From Hadesarchaea archaeon (GTDB taxonomy: Archaea; Hadarchaeota; Hadarchaeia; Hadarchaeales; Hadarchaeaceae), in assembly GCA_014361095.1 (NCBI GenBank), contig JACIWF010000019.1:1-14902 (forward strand): a DNA stretch of 14,902 nt, in the 5' to 3' direction. Position numbers and translations under genes: made by a program. The first letter of the stretch is position 1. Each line of letters begins with the position of its first letter. The notes beneath the pieces are model-generated. The model was not told where the DNA came from. It did not search any database and saw only the letters and a program-made list of their open reading frames with translations. Below, piece after piece: positions 7,654 to 14,902 of the stretch.

Positions 7654-7675
7654 GCACGAGAGTTTCCTCGCGTGC
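7654..7675 (-). other. Spacer hairpin with GAAA tetraloop
   Basis: On the minus strand GCACGCGAG-GAAA-CTCTCGTGC forms a 9-bp stem with one mismatch, between tRNA-Ala and the 23S stem. A second small hairpin (TTGCG/CGCAA, 7630-7644) lies next to it. They may separate tRNA from 23S processing, or be structural spacer only. Confidence 0.5.
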
Positions 7676-7689
7676 CGCATTTTATAATG

Positions 7690-7761
7690 TGGACCCGGCG
7701 GGAATCGAACCCGCGACCTTCGGCTTGCAAAGCCGACGCTCTGCCTCTGAGCTACAGGCCC
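7690..7761 (-). tRNA. tRNA-Ala (anticodon UGC)
   Basis: The 72-nt tRNA lies in the 16S-23S spacer, the usual euryarchaeal place for tRNA-Ala. All arms are seen: acceptor GGGCCTG/CGGGTCC with the G3-U70 wobble pair that marks alanine tRNAs, D-stem GCTC/GAGC, anticodon stem TCGGC/GCCGA with loop TTTGCAA, T-stem GCGGG/CCCGC with loop TTCGATT, and discriminator A. The 3' CCA is not encoded (CAT follows), so it must be added after processing. No intron. Confidence 0.97.
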
Positions 7762-7767
7762 CACGAG

Positions 7768-7781
7768 GGTTCGGTACTCAA
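7768..7781. repeat. 16S processing stem, distal arm
   Basis: GGTTCGGTACTCAA is the exact reverse complement of 9295-9308, enclosing 16S rRNA between tRNA-Ala and the mature 16S 3' end. It is the archaeal pre-16S processing stem. Confidence 0.85.
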
Positions 7782-7789
7782 AACTTCAA

Positions 7790-9267
<1,478 letters not shown>

Positions 9268-9446
9268 TATTGTCGCAAAGCCAATGAAATTGGCTTGAGT
9301 ACCGAACCTATCTCGGACCCGAGCCCTTCCAGTAGCCTGGTTTGTTCGGATCCACATTTTGAGTCCACACCAAGAGCACGATTTCTCATCGTGGGACATA
9401 AGTCCCAAACTCCAATCGACGCCGTTCACACTGCAGTGTGGACGTT
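9268..9446 (-). other. Pre-16S leader
   Basis: This is the transcribed leader between the predicted rRNA start and mature 16S. It holds the proximal arm of the 16S processing stem (9295-9308, complementary to 7768-7781), small hairpins such as CGATTTCTCATCG (9379-9391), and at its upstream end a palindrome at 9427-9440. No protein gene is credible here. Confidence 0.6.
9295..9308. repeat. 16S processing stem, proximal arm
   Basis: TTGAGTACCGAACC pairs perfectly over 14 bp with 7768-7781, enclosing the 16S rRNA. Confidence 0.85.
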
Positions 9447-9480
9447 ATTACCTGTGAAACTTGCCATACTTAAAGCTTAC
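9424..9480 (-). promoter_or_regulatory. rRNA operon promoter with palindrome at the start site
   Basis: On the minus strand CTTTAAGTAT (9467-9476) is a TATA-like box, predicting a start near 9446. Directly downstream is the perfect 14-nt palindrome CACACTGCAGTGTG (9427-9440), extending to 20 nt with one mismatched pair (9424-9443). It may be an operator overlapping the start region or the first hairpin of the pre-rRNA. No other promoter is visible upstream of 16S. Confidence 0.55.
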
Positions 9481-9760
9481 TCAGCACTCGTCTGAAAATT
9501 GAGAATCTATTTCCTCCAGAAATCTCAACCAGCGGTTAAATCATTAACTTATGGTCCGACATCACCATTAAAGCAAACTTTTTTCTATCCGTAAATTTAA
9601 AATTTCTCCCTTAAAAATGTAGATTTAACTAAATTTGCTATTATAAAAGTTCTTTTGATGGAAAACGAACCGATAAATGTCTAAATGTTTTAAAGATGTC
9701 TCAACAGAAAACTATGGTTTTTCGTGGGGAATAGAAGGACAAATAAGTATTGGTTGAAGG
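9481..9760. other. AT-rich divergent intergenic region
   Basis: This 280-bp region between the rRNA promoter and the reductase gene is markedly AT-rich and holds no credible ORF on either strand. It should contain upstream rRNA promoter elements and the reductase promoter; TTTTAAAG at 9688-9695 is one candidate TATA-like box for the latter. I see no repeat, RNA gene or mobile element in it. Confidence 0.4.
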
Positions 9761-10894
9761 GTGAGTGGCGTGGAAGAGTATGATTTGGTTGTTGTGGGTG
9801 GAGGTGTGGCTGGCTCTGTTGCTGCGAGGTTTGCTGCAAAAAATGGCTTCAAGACACTGTTGGTTGAGAAGTTCAAGACTCCAAGGAACAAACCTTGTTC
9901 TGGAATTCAGTTTCAATATTTTGAAAAGCTTATTGGTGAAAAGATACCTCGCGAGAAACTTTGCAGAAACGAGCTCTCTAGGGTGGAGATGGTAACTCCG
10001 AGGGGCAAGGTTTTGAAAGGCAGAATGAAGATGCTGAACTTTTGGAGATCCACCTTTGACAGTTGGCTTAACTCGCTGGCGGCGGATGCTGGAGCAGATT
10101 TTCGCGATAATACTTCTCTAATTGATCTTATTGAAGACAAAAACGAAGACAAAATAATCGTTAAAGTGTCGACGGAAGGGATGCAGGAGGAGGTTAAGAC
10201 TCGTTATCTTATCGGCGCTGACGGCATGCTTTCAAGAGTTAGGAGGAAACTACGACCACAAGACTTTGATAGGAAAGCCTCGGGAGCGACGGTTAACTAT
10301 TATTTTGTTGGAGAGGCAAACTTGGATCCAAACACGCTTTACATGTTCTATAAACGGGAGTTTTGCCCTCTAATGTTCGCATGGGTTTATTTGAAGGACG
10401 ACAAGTGGGTGATTGGCACAGGCGCCAACGAAAACCCATCAGAATATGCGCAAAGATTCTTCAGCTATGTTAAGGAAAAGTACGGGCTTCGCGGTGAAGT
10501 CGTCAAAAAGGAATGATTCTCCTCAACATTAAAAAACACGGTATTCTTGGGAGAGAGGAGAACATTGCTGGTTGGGGATGCCGCGGGATTAGTTGATCTA
10601 TATCGAGGCGTGGGAATGGACAACGCCGCCCTCAGCGGACGCTTGGCGGTAAAAGCCATAACAAAAGCTGAAGAAGAAGGCCTAGAAGCTGCAAAAACAT
10701 ACGAAAATCTAATGAAAAAAGTTGTTCGGAAAATAGAGGTTAACGCGAAAAGGCAGATGAAAAGACTCTCATCAAACAATGAACTCGAGAAAAATCTATC
10801 ACCACTAAACATGCTTAAAGGAGGACTGCACATACTCATAGCCAACCAAATAAACAAAATACTGCCGCCAGAAAAACTCATATTCCTCCCTTAA
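9761..10894 (+). pseudogene. Geranylgeranyl-reductase-family flavoprotein, broken by in-frame TGA
   Basis: One continuous frame of 378 codons is interrupted at codon 252 (TGA, 10514-10516). Before it: the FAD dinucleotide motif VVGGGVAGSVAA, the KTPRNKPCSG motif typical of archaeal GGR-like reductases (saturation of isoprenoid lipid chains or quinone tails), and the second FAD motif GADGMLSRVR. After it: LLVGDAAGLVDLYRGVGMDNA, the FAD-ribityl motif, and the C-terminal tail. Homology continues through the stop without frame change (KKE-stop-FSST, where Gly from GGA is likely), so a single substitution explains the break. As written, the product would lose its second FAD-contact motif. A re-start at TTG 10547 is unlikely to give a working protein. 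The start is GTG 9761 or, better, GTG 9770 with GGTGA upstream. The gene looks more AT-rich than its neighbours. A base-call error cannot be excluded. Confidence 0.85.
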
Positions 10895-10930
10895 GAATTC
10901 GATAAAACAAATTTCTTAAACTTGCTGATA

Positions 10931-10938
10931 TGATTGAC
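10931..10938 (+). repeat. Target-site duplication, left copy
   Basis: TGATTGAC here is repeated at 11756-11763, flanking the IS element; 8 bp is the duplication size typical of the IS6 family. Confidence 0.8.
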
Positions 10939-10955
10939 GACACTGTTCAAATAAG
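10939..10955 (+). repeat. IS left terminal inverted repeat
   Basis: This 17-bp end pairs with 11739-11755 at 15 of 17 positions. Confidence 0.85.
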
Positions 10956-11020
10956 GTCTTAACTTTTGATTTTTAACTTTTCATCGATGATGAAGAGGCT
11001 GACTGGGAAAAGGGTGAACA

Positions 11021-11758
11021 ATGCAAAGGAGGCACAAACCCATACAATCGGAACTCGAGTTCCCGTGTATCCTTCTCCCGTATGCATTTGGGGGAACGGC
11101 CAAAAAGATTTTTTTGAGGAATAAAAAGCCACTCGAGGCGAAGGTCTTCGCCTGCTACCTCTACCTGCACGGGCCAAGCTTTAGGCAAACGCAACACCTG
11201 CTTGAGGATCTGGAACTCGATGTAGCGCACTCGGCGATCTGGTATTGGCTCCAGCAGGTCGGAGCCCAAGTGGGCGGAGCCTTGGTCAAGCGTAAGCGGA
11301 GGCGCTGCCTCGTCGTCGACGAAACCAAGGTCCGCACGAAGGATGGCGGGATCTACGTTTTTGGGGCCGTAGACCCTGAAAACCGCGAGATTGTGTGTTT
11401 GCTAGCGACGAAGTATCGAGAGAGCGTTGACGCGCTGGGATTTCTCAGCCGCCGCCTGCGCTACTGCAAAGGCAAGCCAGTAATCGTAACCAACGGTGGC
11501 CCTTGGTACCACTGGCCAGCGGAGGCTTGGGCTGAAGCACGTCGTAATGTGCGGCGGGGAGCGCAACTACATCGGACGATGGTTCGAGACGTTCAAGGAT
11601 AGCTGCGCGCGTTCGACTGTTACTTTCCCACGTATGGTATCGAGAGCGTACAAAACTTCTGCCAAGCGTTCGGATTCCTCTACAACCGTTGCAGGTGGCA
11701 TCAGTCTTTGAACGGACCGCCTTCCGGCGGTGGCGGTGCTTATTTGAACAGCATCTGA
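11021..11758 (+). pseudogene. IS6/IS240-type DDE transposase, frameshifted and catalytically dead
   Basis: Read across three frames, this gives a complete transposase of about 245 residues. Frame one (11021 to about 11525) has the SFRQTQHLLEDLELDVAHSA helix-turn-helix-like region, first catalytic Asp in CLVVDETK (D100) and VIVTNGGPWYHW, where the second catalytic Asp is replaced by Asn (codon 11492-11494). Frame two (about 11525-11600) has GLKHVVMCGGERNYIGRWFE, with Gly (11574-11576) at the position of the catalytic Glu. Frame three (from about 11601) has the FPTYGIESV, FGFLYNRCRWHQSL end and GAYLNSI. The first shift is +1 or -2 near 11525; the second looks like loss of one G in an AGG codon at 11601-11603. 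The stop TGA (11756-11758) lies in the target duplication, outside the IS. Not functional. Confidence 0.85.
11739..11755 (-). repeat. IS right terminal inverted repeat
   Basis: Reverse complement of the left end at 15 of 17 positions; it also encodes the last residues of the transposase. Confidence 0.85.
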
Positions 11759-11763
11759 TTGAC
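11756..11763 (+). repeat. Target-site duplication, right copy
   Basis: TGATTGAC repeats 10931-10938; its first three bases are the transposase stop codon. Confidence 0.8.
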
Positions 11764-11813
11764 TAACGAAAGAACTAAAAAGCCACCGTATAAGTAATTG
11801 ACGAGGTGACCTG

Positions 11814-12041
11814 ATGAAAAGGTTGTCTGAATTAAACGGCCTCAAGGTCTACAGTGACCGCGCGCGCTATGTGGGGACAGTAGAAGATGCTGTGATCGAT
11901 GATAAGGAGGGAGCGGTTGTTGGCCTGGTTTTTGGACGTAAAGGCGACAAGGTCCTATCAATCCCTTACAGCAACATCATGGCAATAGGAGAAATAGTTT
12001 TAATCCAGAGCAAAAAGGAAGAGGCAGCTGCAACTCCATGA
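11814..12041 (+). CDS. PRC-barrel domain protein
   Basis: The 75-residue protein is a single PRC-barrel, a small beta-barrel found in the ribosome-maturation factor RimM, in photosynthetic reaction centre subunit H and in many short archaeal proteins of unknown role. Seen: the opening LSELNGLKVYS strand, YVGTVEDAVIDDKEGAVVGLVFG and the closing KVLSIPYSNIMAIGEIVLI. The ATG has GAGGTGACC upstream, a good match to the 16S 3' end. The stop codon overlaps the carbonic anhydrase start (ATGA), so the two are translated together. The IS ends 58 bp before the start. It may act in RNA or protein assembly; the specific role is unknown. Confidence 0.85.
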   Translation: MKRLSELNGLKVYSDRARYVGTVEDAVIDDKEGAVVGLVFGRKGDKVLSIPYSNIMAIGEIVLIQSKKEEAAATP

Positions 12042-12625
12042 TTGAGATTTTTAGGGGCAAAAAGCCCCGCATTCATAAGACGGCATTTGTCCATCCGTCG
12101 GCTACAATTATAGGTGATGTTGTCATCGGCAAACACTCAAGCATCTGGCCCGGGGCAATCGTCAGGGCTGATTTTGCCAAAATTAAAATTGGCAATTACA
12201 CCAATGTTCAGGACAACGCAGTAATCCATTCCGGAGATATTTACCGAGATGGAAAACCCGAGTACATAGAAACTAAAATAGGTAACTACGTGACCATCGG
12301 CCATCACGCCCTGATTCATGGCGCCACGATTGAGAATCAGTGCCTCATAGGCGCTGGCTCTGTTGTTTTTAATCGTGCCCGAGTCAGGAAAGGCGCGATG
12401 GTTGGACTGGGTGCAGTTGTGCTTCGAGAAGTTGAAGTGCCGCCGCGCACGGTTGTCGTGGGAATTCCAGCCAGACCTCTGCGAACGATAACCAACGAGG
12501 AATTCAGACAAATAAAAATACAAGCCATTAACTACTCAAAACTAGCAGAGGAATACCTCAAAGCGGGATCAGGGTCGTCTCCAGCCCATCGTAGGTTGGG
12601 TAGGCCTCGATTAAAGCGAAAGTGA
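12038..12625 (+). CDS. Gamma-class carbonic anhydrase family protein
   Basis: The 195-residue left-handed beta-helix protein has repeated hexapeptides (ATIIGDVVIG, KIKIGNYTNV, ETKIGNYVTIG, CLIGAGSVVF). The three zinc ligands of gamma carbonic anhydrase are present: H64 (AVIHS), H89 and H94 (IGHHALIHG); so are the conserved R43, D45 (VRAD), Q58 and D59 (NVQDNAVIH). The acidic loop of Methanosarcina Cam is not evident, so it is closer to the CamH-like group; CO2 hydration or a structural metal-site role are both possible. Start ATG overlaps the upstream stop (ATGA). The last 22 residues or so are basic and lie over the 3' end of the convergent radical SAM gene; most family members end near residue 174, so this tail looks like readthrough past a lost stop codon. 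Confidence 0.88.
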   Translation: MIEIFRGKKPRIHKTAFVHPSATIIGDVVIGKHSSIWPGAIVRADFAKIKIGNYTNVQDNAVIHSGDIYRDGKPEYIETKIGNYVTIGHHALIHGATIENQCLIGAGSVVFNRARVRKGAMVGLGAVVLREVEVPPRTVVVGIPARPLRTITNEEFRQIKIQAINYSKLAEEYLKAGSGSSPAHRRLGRPRLKRK

Positions 12626-13643
12626 GATCTTTTTCTACCGGGGCCAACTTCTTAGCCAAAAACCAGGGTAATTCGATCCTCTTCTTCTTGGGATCAATTA
12701 CTATCAAGTCCCTAGGAATTCGGTAATCCCGCATCAATCTCAAACGCACCGGAACCAGTCTGTTGTGCGGCAGATTCAATATTGCTCCTTTCACCAGAAG
12801 CCCATCGGGGGTAATGGCCTCATGGGGCCTAGCAACATTTTTGGCCTTTCGCTTGAGCCTGTTGCGCAACTGAACTGAGTCCTTGAGAACGCTGGGACAA
12901 TAATGAACGTTCAGCTTGGTGTTCTTGGCGGCCCACTTAAGCACCCTAATGGCCTCGGTCTCACTACCCCGGGCTGCCATGGAGGTGTCGGATTTCAGTC
13001 TAAATCCCCTTGCTCTAAGCTGAACCAAGTTGGTATCGGAAAACTCAAGTTCATTAAGGTTCACAAATTTACAATTAATTTTGTCCAGCTCGGCTAAGAG
13101 GGAAACGATCCTCTGGTAATCTCCTGGAATGACCGGGATTTCAACACCCGCATAAAGACCAACATTCAGCGCCAACTTAACCGGCTCAGCCGACCAATTG
13201 TGAAATCTAATCTCATCTAAACCCCCGCGTTTTAATTGGATCAGCTGTGAACTAGTTAACTCTCCACAGCAGTACATGTGAACATGATGATCCCGACCGA
13301 ATTCAGCTTTTAAAAGCCTCAGATAGGCTAAAACGCGCTTAAATCTGAGGGAAGGGTCGCCTCCAGTGATGCCTGTACCCAAAGCATCCATTGATCTAGC
13401 TTCATCCAAAATGTCTTTAACTGATTTAATCGGTCTTTCATTCGCATAAGCCAAATCCTTGCCTGCTCTTTTCTCGGACAATGGGCAGTAAAAACAATGG
13501 CGACGGCAGAGGCCGGTGACGAAAAGAACCATCTTTGCTCCCTTTACACAAAGCCGGCATCCTGGTGGCATCTTCCCCAGAAGTAAAGAATTTGCCGATG
13601 TCCGAACTATTCTGCGGTCGCCTTTTTCAGTGGTCGATTTCAT
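12558..13643 (-). CDS. Radical SAM protein, COG2108-like (function unknown)
   Basis: The 361-residue protein matches an archaeal radical SAM family described as related to pyruvate formate-lyase activating enzyme. Seen: GCRLC (C29, C32), a CxxC outside the radical SAM site that could bind metal; KMVLFVTGLC; the cluster motif CX3CX2C at C46, C50, C53; YANERP; GITGGDP (91-97), the SAM-binding GGE-like motif; and LDEIRFH. It lacks the C-terminal three-cysteine cluster and terminal GG of MoaA, so it is not MoaA. The start ATG overlaps the moaE 3' end by 17 nt, so it is the third gene of a moaD-moaE transcript and probably coupled. The end LIEAYPTYDGLE fits the family, so the overlap with the convergent gene is not an artefact of this ORF. 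Substrate unknown. Confidence 0.82.
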   Translation of the reverse strand: MKSTTEKGDRRIVRTSANSLLLGKMPPGCRLCVKGAKMVLFVTGLCRRHCFYCPLSEKRAGKDLAYANERPIKSVKDILDEARSMDALGTGITGGDPSLRFKRVLAYLRLLKAEFGRDHHVHMYCCGELTSSQLIQLKRGGLDEIRFHNWSAEPVKLALNVGLYAGVEIPVIPGDYQRIVSLLAELDKINCKFVNLNELEFSDTNLVQLRARGFRLKSDTSMAARGSETEAIRVLKWAAKNTKLNVHYCPSVLKDSVQLRNRLKRKAKNVARPHEAITPDGLLVKGAILNLPHNRLVPVRLRLMRDYRIPRDLIVIDPKKKRIELPWFLAKKLAPVEKDLTFALIEAYPTYDGLETTLIPL

Positions 13644-14058
13644 GGCCCCAGCGCCTTTTCTTTTCAGTTACTTCCTCCTTCCAGATGAGAACATCCTTCT
13701 TCACCCGATCCATTATTTCCGGGAGTGCTCTGAACACCTCGGCTCTTCTGACGCCCGCCACCAGCACATATATCGCGTCATCTCCGGGGTAAAGCTCGTC
13801 AACGACGTGGTGAATCATCACCATCCTAATGCCGGGCCGCTTTTCAAATTCTAGGGCGATTTTCTCCAGCCCTTCCACCGCCTCATCGGCCTTTTCGTAG
13901 CGCAAATATTTTACAGATTCCCCCTCAAAGGACACGCCTCGAATCACTCCCACGAAACAGCCAATGGCACCTACATCTTTATCCAGCCTGCCTCTCATTC
14001 TTTCGAAAAGGATAGGAAGATCGATCTCCCCCTTTCTGTGTACACCCACATCTGGCAA
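13627..14058 (-). CDS. moaE: Molybdopterin synthase catalytic subunit
   Basis: The 143-residue protein is MoaE, which with thiocarboxylated MoaD inserts two sulfurs into precursor Z (cPMP) to make molybdopterin. Seen: GAIGCFVGVIRG (30-41), the family glycine-rich strand; YEKADEAVEGLEKIA; and the active-site KKDVLIWKEE block, with K120 and K127 in the spacing of E. coli K119 and K126. Length is typical. The predicted start is TTG at 14058, directly after GGTGATC, a near-perfect anti-Shine-Dalgarno match; GTG three codons in (14049) would give better spacing and is the alternative. It follows moaD by 16 bp and overlaps the radical SAM gene by 17 nt. The molybdenum or tungsten enzyme that uses it is not in this window. 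Confidence 0.93.
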   Translation of the reverse strand: MPDVGVHRKGEIDLPILFERMRGRLDKDVGAIGCFVGVIRGVSFEGESVKYLRYEKADEAVEGLEKIALEFEKRPGIRMVMIHHVVDELYPGDDAIYVLVAGVRRAEVFRALPEIMDRVKKDVLIWKEEVTEKKRRWGHEIDH

Positions 14059-14074
14059 AAGATCACCGCTGAAG

Positions 14075-14350
14075 CTAGCCTCCCGAAACCGGAGGGAATA
14101 TAGCTACGACGTCTCCGTCCCTCAACTTGTGGCGCAGGTCTTGTGCTGGATCCACGCTCCTCCCGTTAACGATGATGCTTACCGTCTCACGCAATTTTTC
14201 GCCATCAAAGAGCTGTCTGCCCAGCCTATCTCCAAACTTGGCCACAAGTGCCTTCAGAAGGGAGTAAACGTCGGTGGCTTCTTCTATCACTGTTTTCTCC
14301 ACTCCTGCCGCTTCCCTGAAATTGGCAAAAAATTTTACCGTTATGGCCAT
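14075..14350 (-). CDS. moaD: Molybdopterin synthase sulfur carrier subunit
   Basis: The 91-residue protein is a MoaD-family ubiquitin-fold protein, ending in the required Gly-Gly (PPVSGG) which is adenylated and thiocarboxylated before sulfur transfer. Seen: MAITVKFFANFREAAG at the N terminus, SIIVNGRSVD and the closing DGDVVAIFPPVSGG. The frame is open to a TTG at 14398, but the extra 16 codons lie over the AT-rich promoter and lack homology, so ATG 14350 is preferred, with GGTGGG just upstream. It is first in the moaD-moaE-radical SAM set and divergent from tbp. MoaD-like proteins in archaea can also serve in tRNA thiolation or protein modification (SAMP); the adjacent moaE favours molybdopterin synthesis. 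Confidence 0.9.
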   Translation of the reverse strand: MAITVKFFANFREAAGVEKTVIEEATDVYSLLKALVAKFGDRLGRQLFDGEKLRETVSIIVNGRSVDPAQDLRHKLRDGDVVAIFPPVSGG

Positions 14351-14444
14351 GCTCCCACCGAAATCCTTCCAATTACCCAAGAAGATTAAATTACTCAACC
14401 TTTTTAAGCATGCGTAAGAGAGTAGTCAGGGAAGGGTTGATTTC
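14351..14444. promoter_or_regulatory. Divergent moaD / tbp promoter region
   Basis: A 94-bp gap between divergent genes. On the minus strand TAATTTAAT (about 14384-14392) is a TATA-like box for moaD. On the plus strand TTTTTAAG (14401-14408) suits tbp, with a start near 14430 and a short leader. The two boxes are 9-25 bp apart, so the two promoters may compete. Confidence 0.5.
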
Positions 14445-14902
14445 GTGGCGGAGGTAAAAACCCAATTACAGAATATCGTGCTTTCCGTAACCTATGAAGG
14501 CGTTGAGTTTGACTTGGAGAAGTTAGCCAGATCACTTGAAGGAGCCAGATACGATCCTGAAGTGTTCCCCGGAATCGCTTATAAATCCGAGGACCCGCAG
14601 GCTTCCTTTTTAATTTTCGCCTCAGGAAAGATGAACTGCGTTGGCGCCAGAAGTATGGCGGATGCCAAACTTGCTATAAAAAGGCTCACCAAGAAGCTGC
14701 AAAAGGCCGGAGTCAAGGTGAAAAGTGAACCAAAGGTGAAAGTTCAGAACATTGTGGCCTCATTCGATTTCGGGCGCGAATTTGACCTAGAAAAAATAGC
14801 CAGAACTTTTGAAAACACTGAATATGAACCTGAAGTTTTCCCCGGACTGGTCTTCCGACTAGACGAGCCGAAGGTGGTAGTGCTTCTCTTCGTCTCTGGA
14901 AA
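14445..14902 (+). CDS. tbp: TATA-box-binding protein (partial, runs off window)
   Basis: The 3' end is cut by the window; 152 codons are seen. It is archaeal TBP, which binds the TATA box and recruits TFB and RNA polymerase. The saddle fold is shown by two direct repeats: QNIVLSVTYEGVEFDLEKLA ... DPEVFPGIAY ... FLIFASGKMNCVGARS, then QNIVASFDFGREFDLEKIA ... EPEVFPGLVF ... LLFVSGK. Both repeats keep the FPG motif; the second repeat is complete only up to SGK. The start is GTG at 14445, after AGGGAAGGGTTGAT. The missing part should be about 30-40 residues. No anomaly in what is visible. Confidence 0.95.
   Translation, partial: MAEVKTQLQNIVLSVTYEGVEFDLEKLARSLEGARYDPEVFPGIAYKSEDPQASFLIFASGKMNCVGARSMADAKLAIKRLTKKLQKAGVKVKSEPKVKVQNIVASFDFGREFDLEKIARTFENTEYEPEVFPGLVFRLDEPKVVVLLFVSG

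Larger units (their letters stand above)
10939..11755 (+). mobile_element. IS6-like insertion sequence, 817 bp, decayed
   Basis: The ends are defined by an 8-bp direct repeat (TGATTGAC) and terminal inverted repeats. The left end begins GACACTGTTCAAATAAG (10939-10955); the right end, read inward, is GATGCTGTTCAAATAAG (11739-11755): 15 of 17 match, including 13 in a row. The end sequence resembles IS6-family termini (GG.ACTGTTGCAAA type), and the size is normal for that family. It carries one transposase gene, which is broken. It inserted between the reductase pseudogene and the PRC-barrel gene, 50 bp before the latter, possibly displacing its promoter. With ends intact, it could in principle still be moved by a related transposase acting in trans. 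Confidence 0.85.

Noticed and set aside
10514..10516. Selenocysteine or UGA-to-Trp recoding in the reductase and transporter
   Set aside because: TGA is the normal stop in several intact genes here. The transporter also has a TAA, and Gly rather than Trp or Cys is expected at the reductase site.
11789..11796. TATAAGTA as promoter of the PRC-barrel gene
   Set aside because: It is only 18 bp before the ATG; a normal archaeal start would fall inside the gene, which also has a clear ribosome-binding site.
12558..13643. Radical SAM protein as MoaA
   Set aside because: It lacks the C-terminal cysteine cluster and GG end, and the GCRLC and GITGGDP blocks fit COG2108 better.

Overview
The window is archaeal, from a euryarchaeal-type and probably thermophilic lineage. 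The signs are archaeal-only genes (GTP cyclohydrolase III, fused ThiD-ThiN, ribosomal protein S17e, two-repeat TATA-binding protein), a 16S - tRNA-Ala(UGC) - 23S operon with archaeal processing stems, TATA-like promoters, and rRNA clearly more GC-rich than the surrounding genes. No methanogenesis or other lineage marker is present, so I do not name a genus; an uncultivated Hadarchaeota/MSBL1-like group is only a guess.

Layout. 1-2490: gch3 (minus) is divergent from thiDN (plus), followed by rps17e. 2526-3251: remnant of an ArsB/SLC13-type membrane transporter with two in-frame stops and no N-terminal half. 3372-3548: small ferredoxin whose first cluster lacks one cysteine, with its own TATA box and terminator. 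3669-9480: the rRNA operon on the minus strand (promoter near 9470, 16S, tRNA-Ala, 23S, U-rich terminator near 3675); no 5S gene is linked. The 23S gene is split by a 799-nt insertion (4182-4980) with the hallmarks of a group I intron encoding a LAGLIDADG homing endonuclease, placed at the peptidyl-transferase centre (E. coli position 2500). 9761-10894: geranylgeranyl-reductase-family flavoprotein gene broken by one in-frame TGA. 10939-11755: a decayed 817-bp IS6-like insertion sequence with terminal inverted repeats and an 8-bp target duplication. 11814-12625: PRC-barrel protein and gamma-class carbonic anhydrase, translationally coupled. 12558-14350 (minus): moaD - moaE - radical SAM protein (COG2108-like). 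14445-end: tbp, cut by the window edge and divergent from moaD.

Functionally the protein genes are mostly housekeeping: thiamine synthesis, a GTP-derived cofactor precursor (GCH III), molybdopterin synthase, ribosome and basal transcription. Three loci are decayed (transporter, reductase, IS). The main novelty candidates are the group I intron in an archaeal 23S gene and the pairing of an uncharacterised radical SAM enzyme with molybdopterin synthase.
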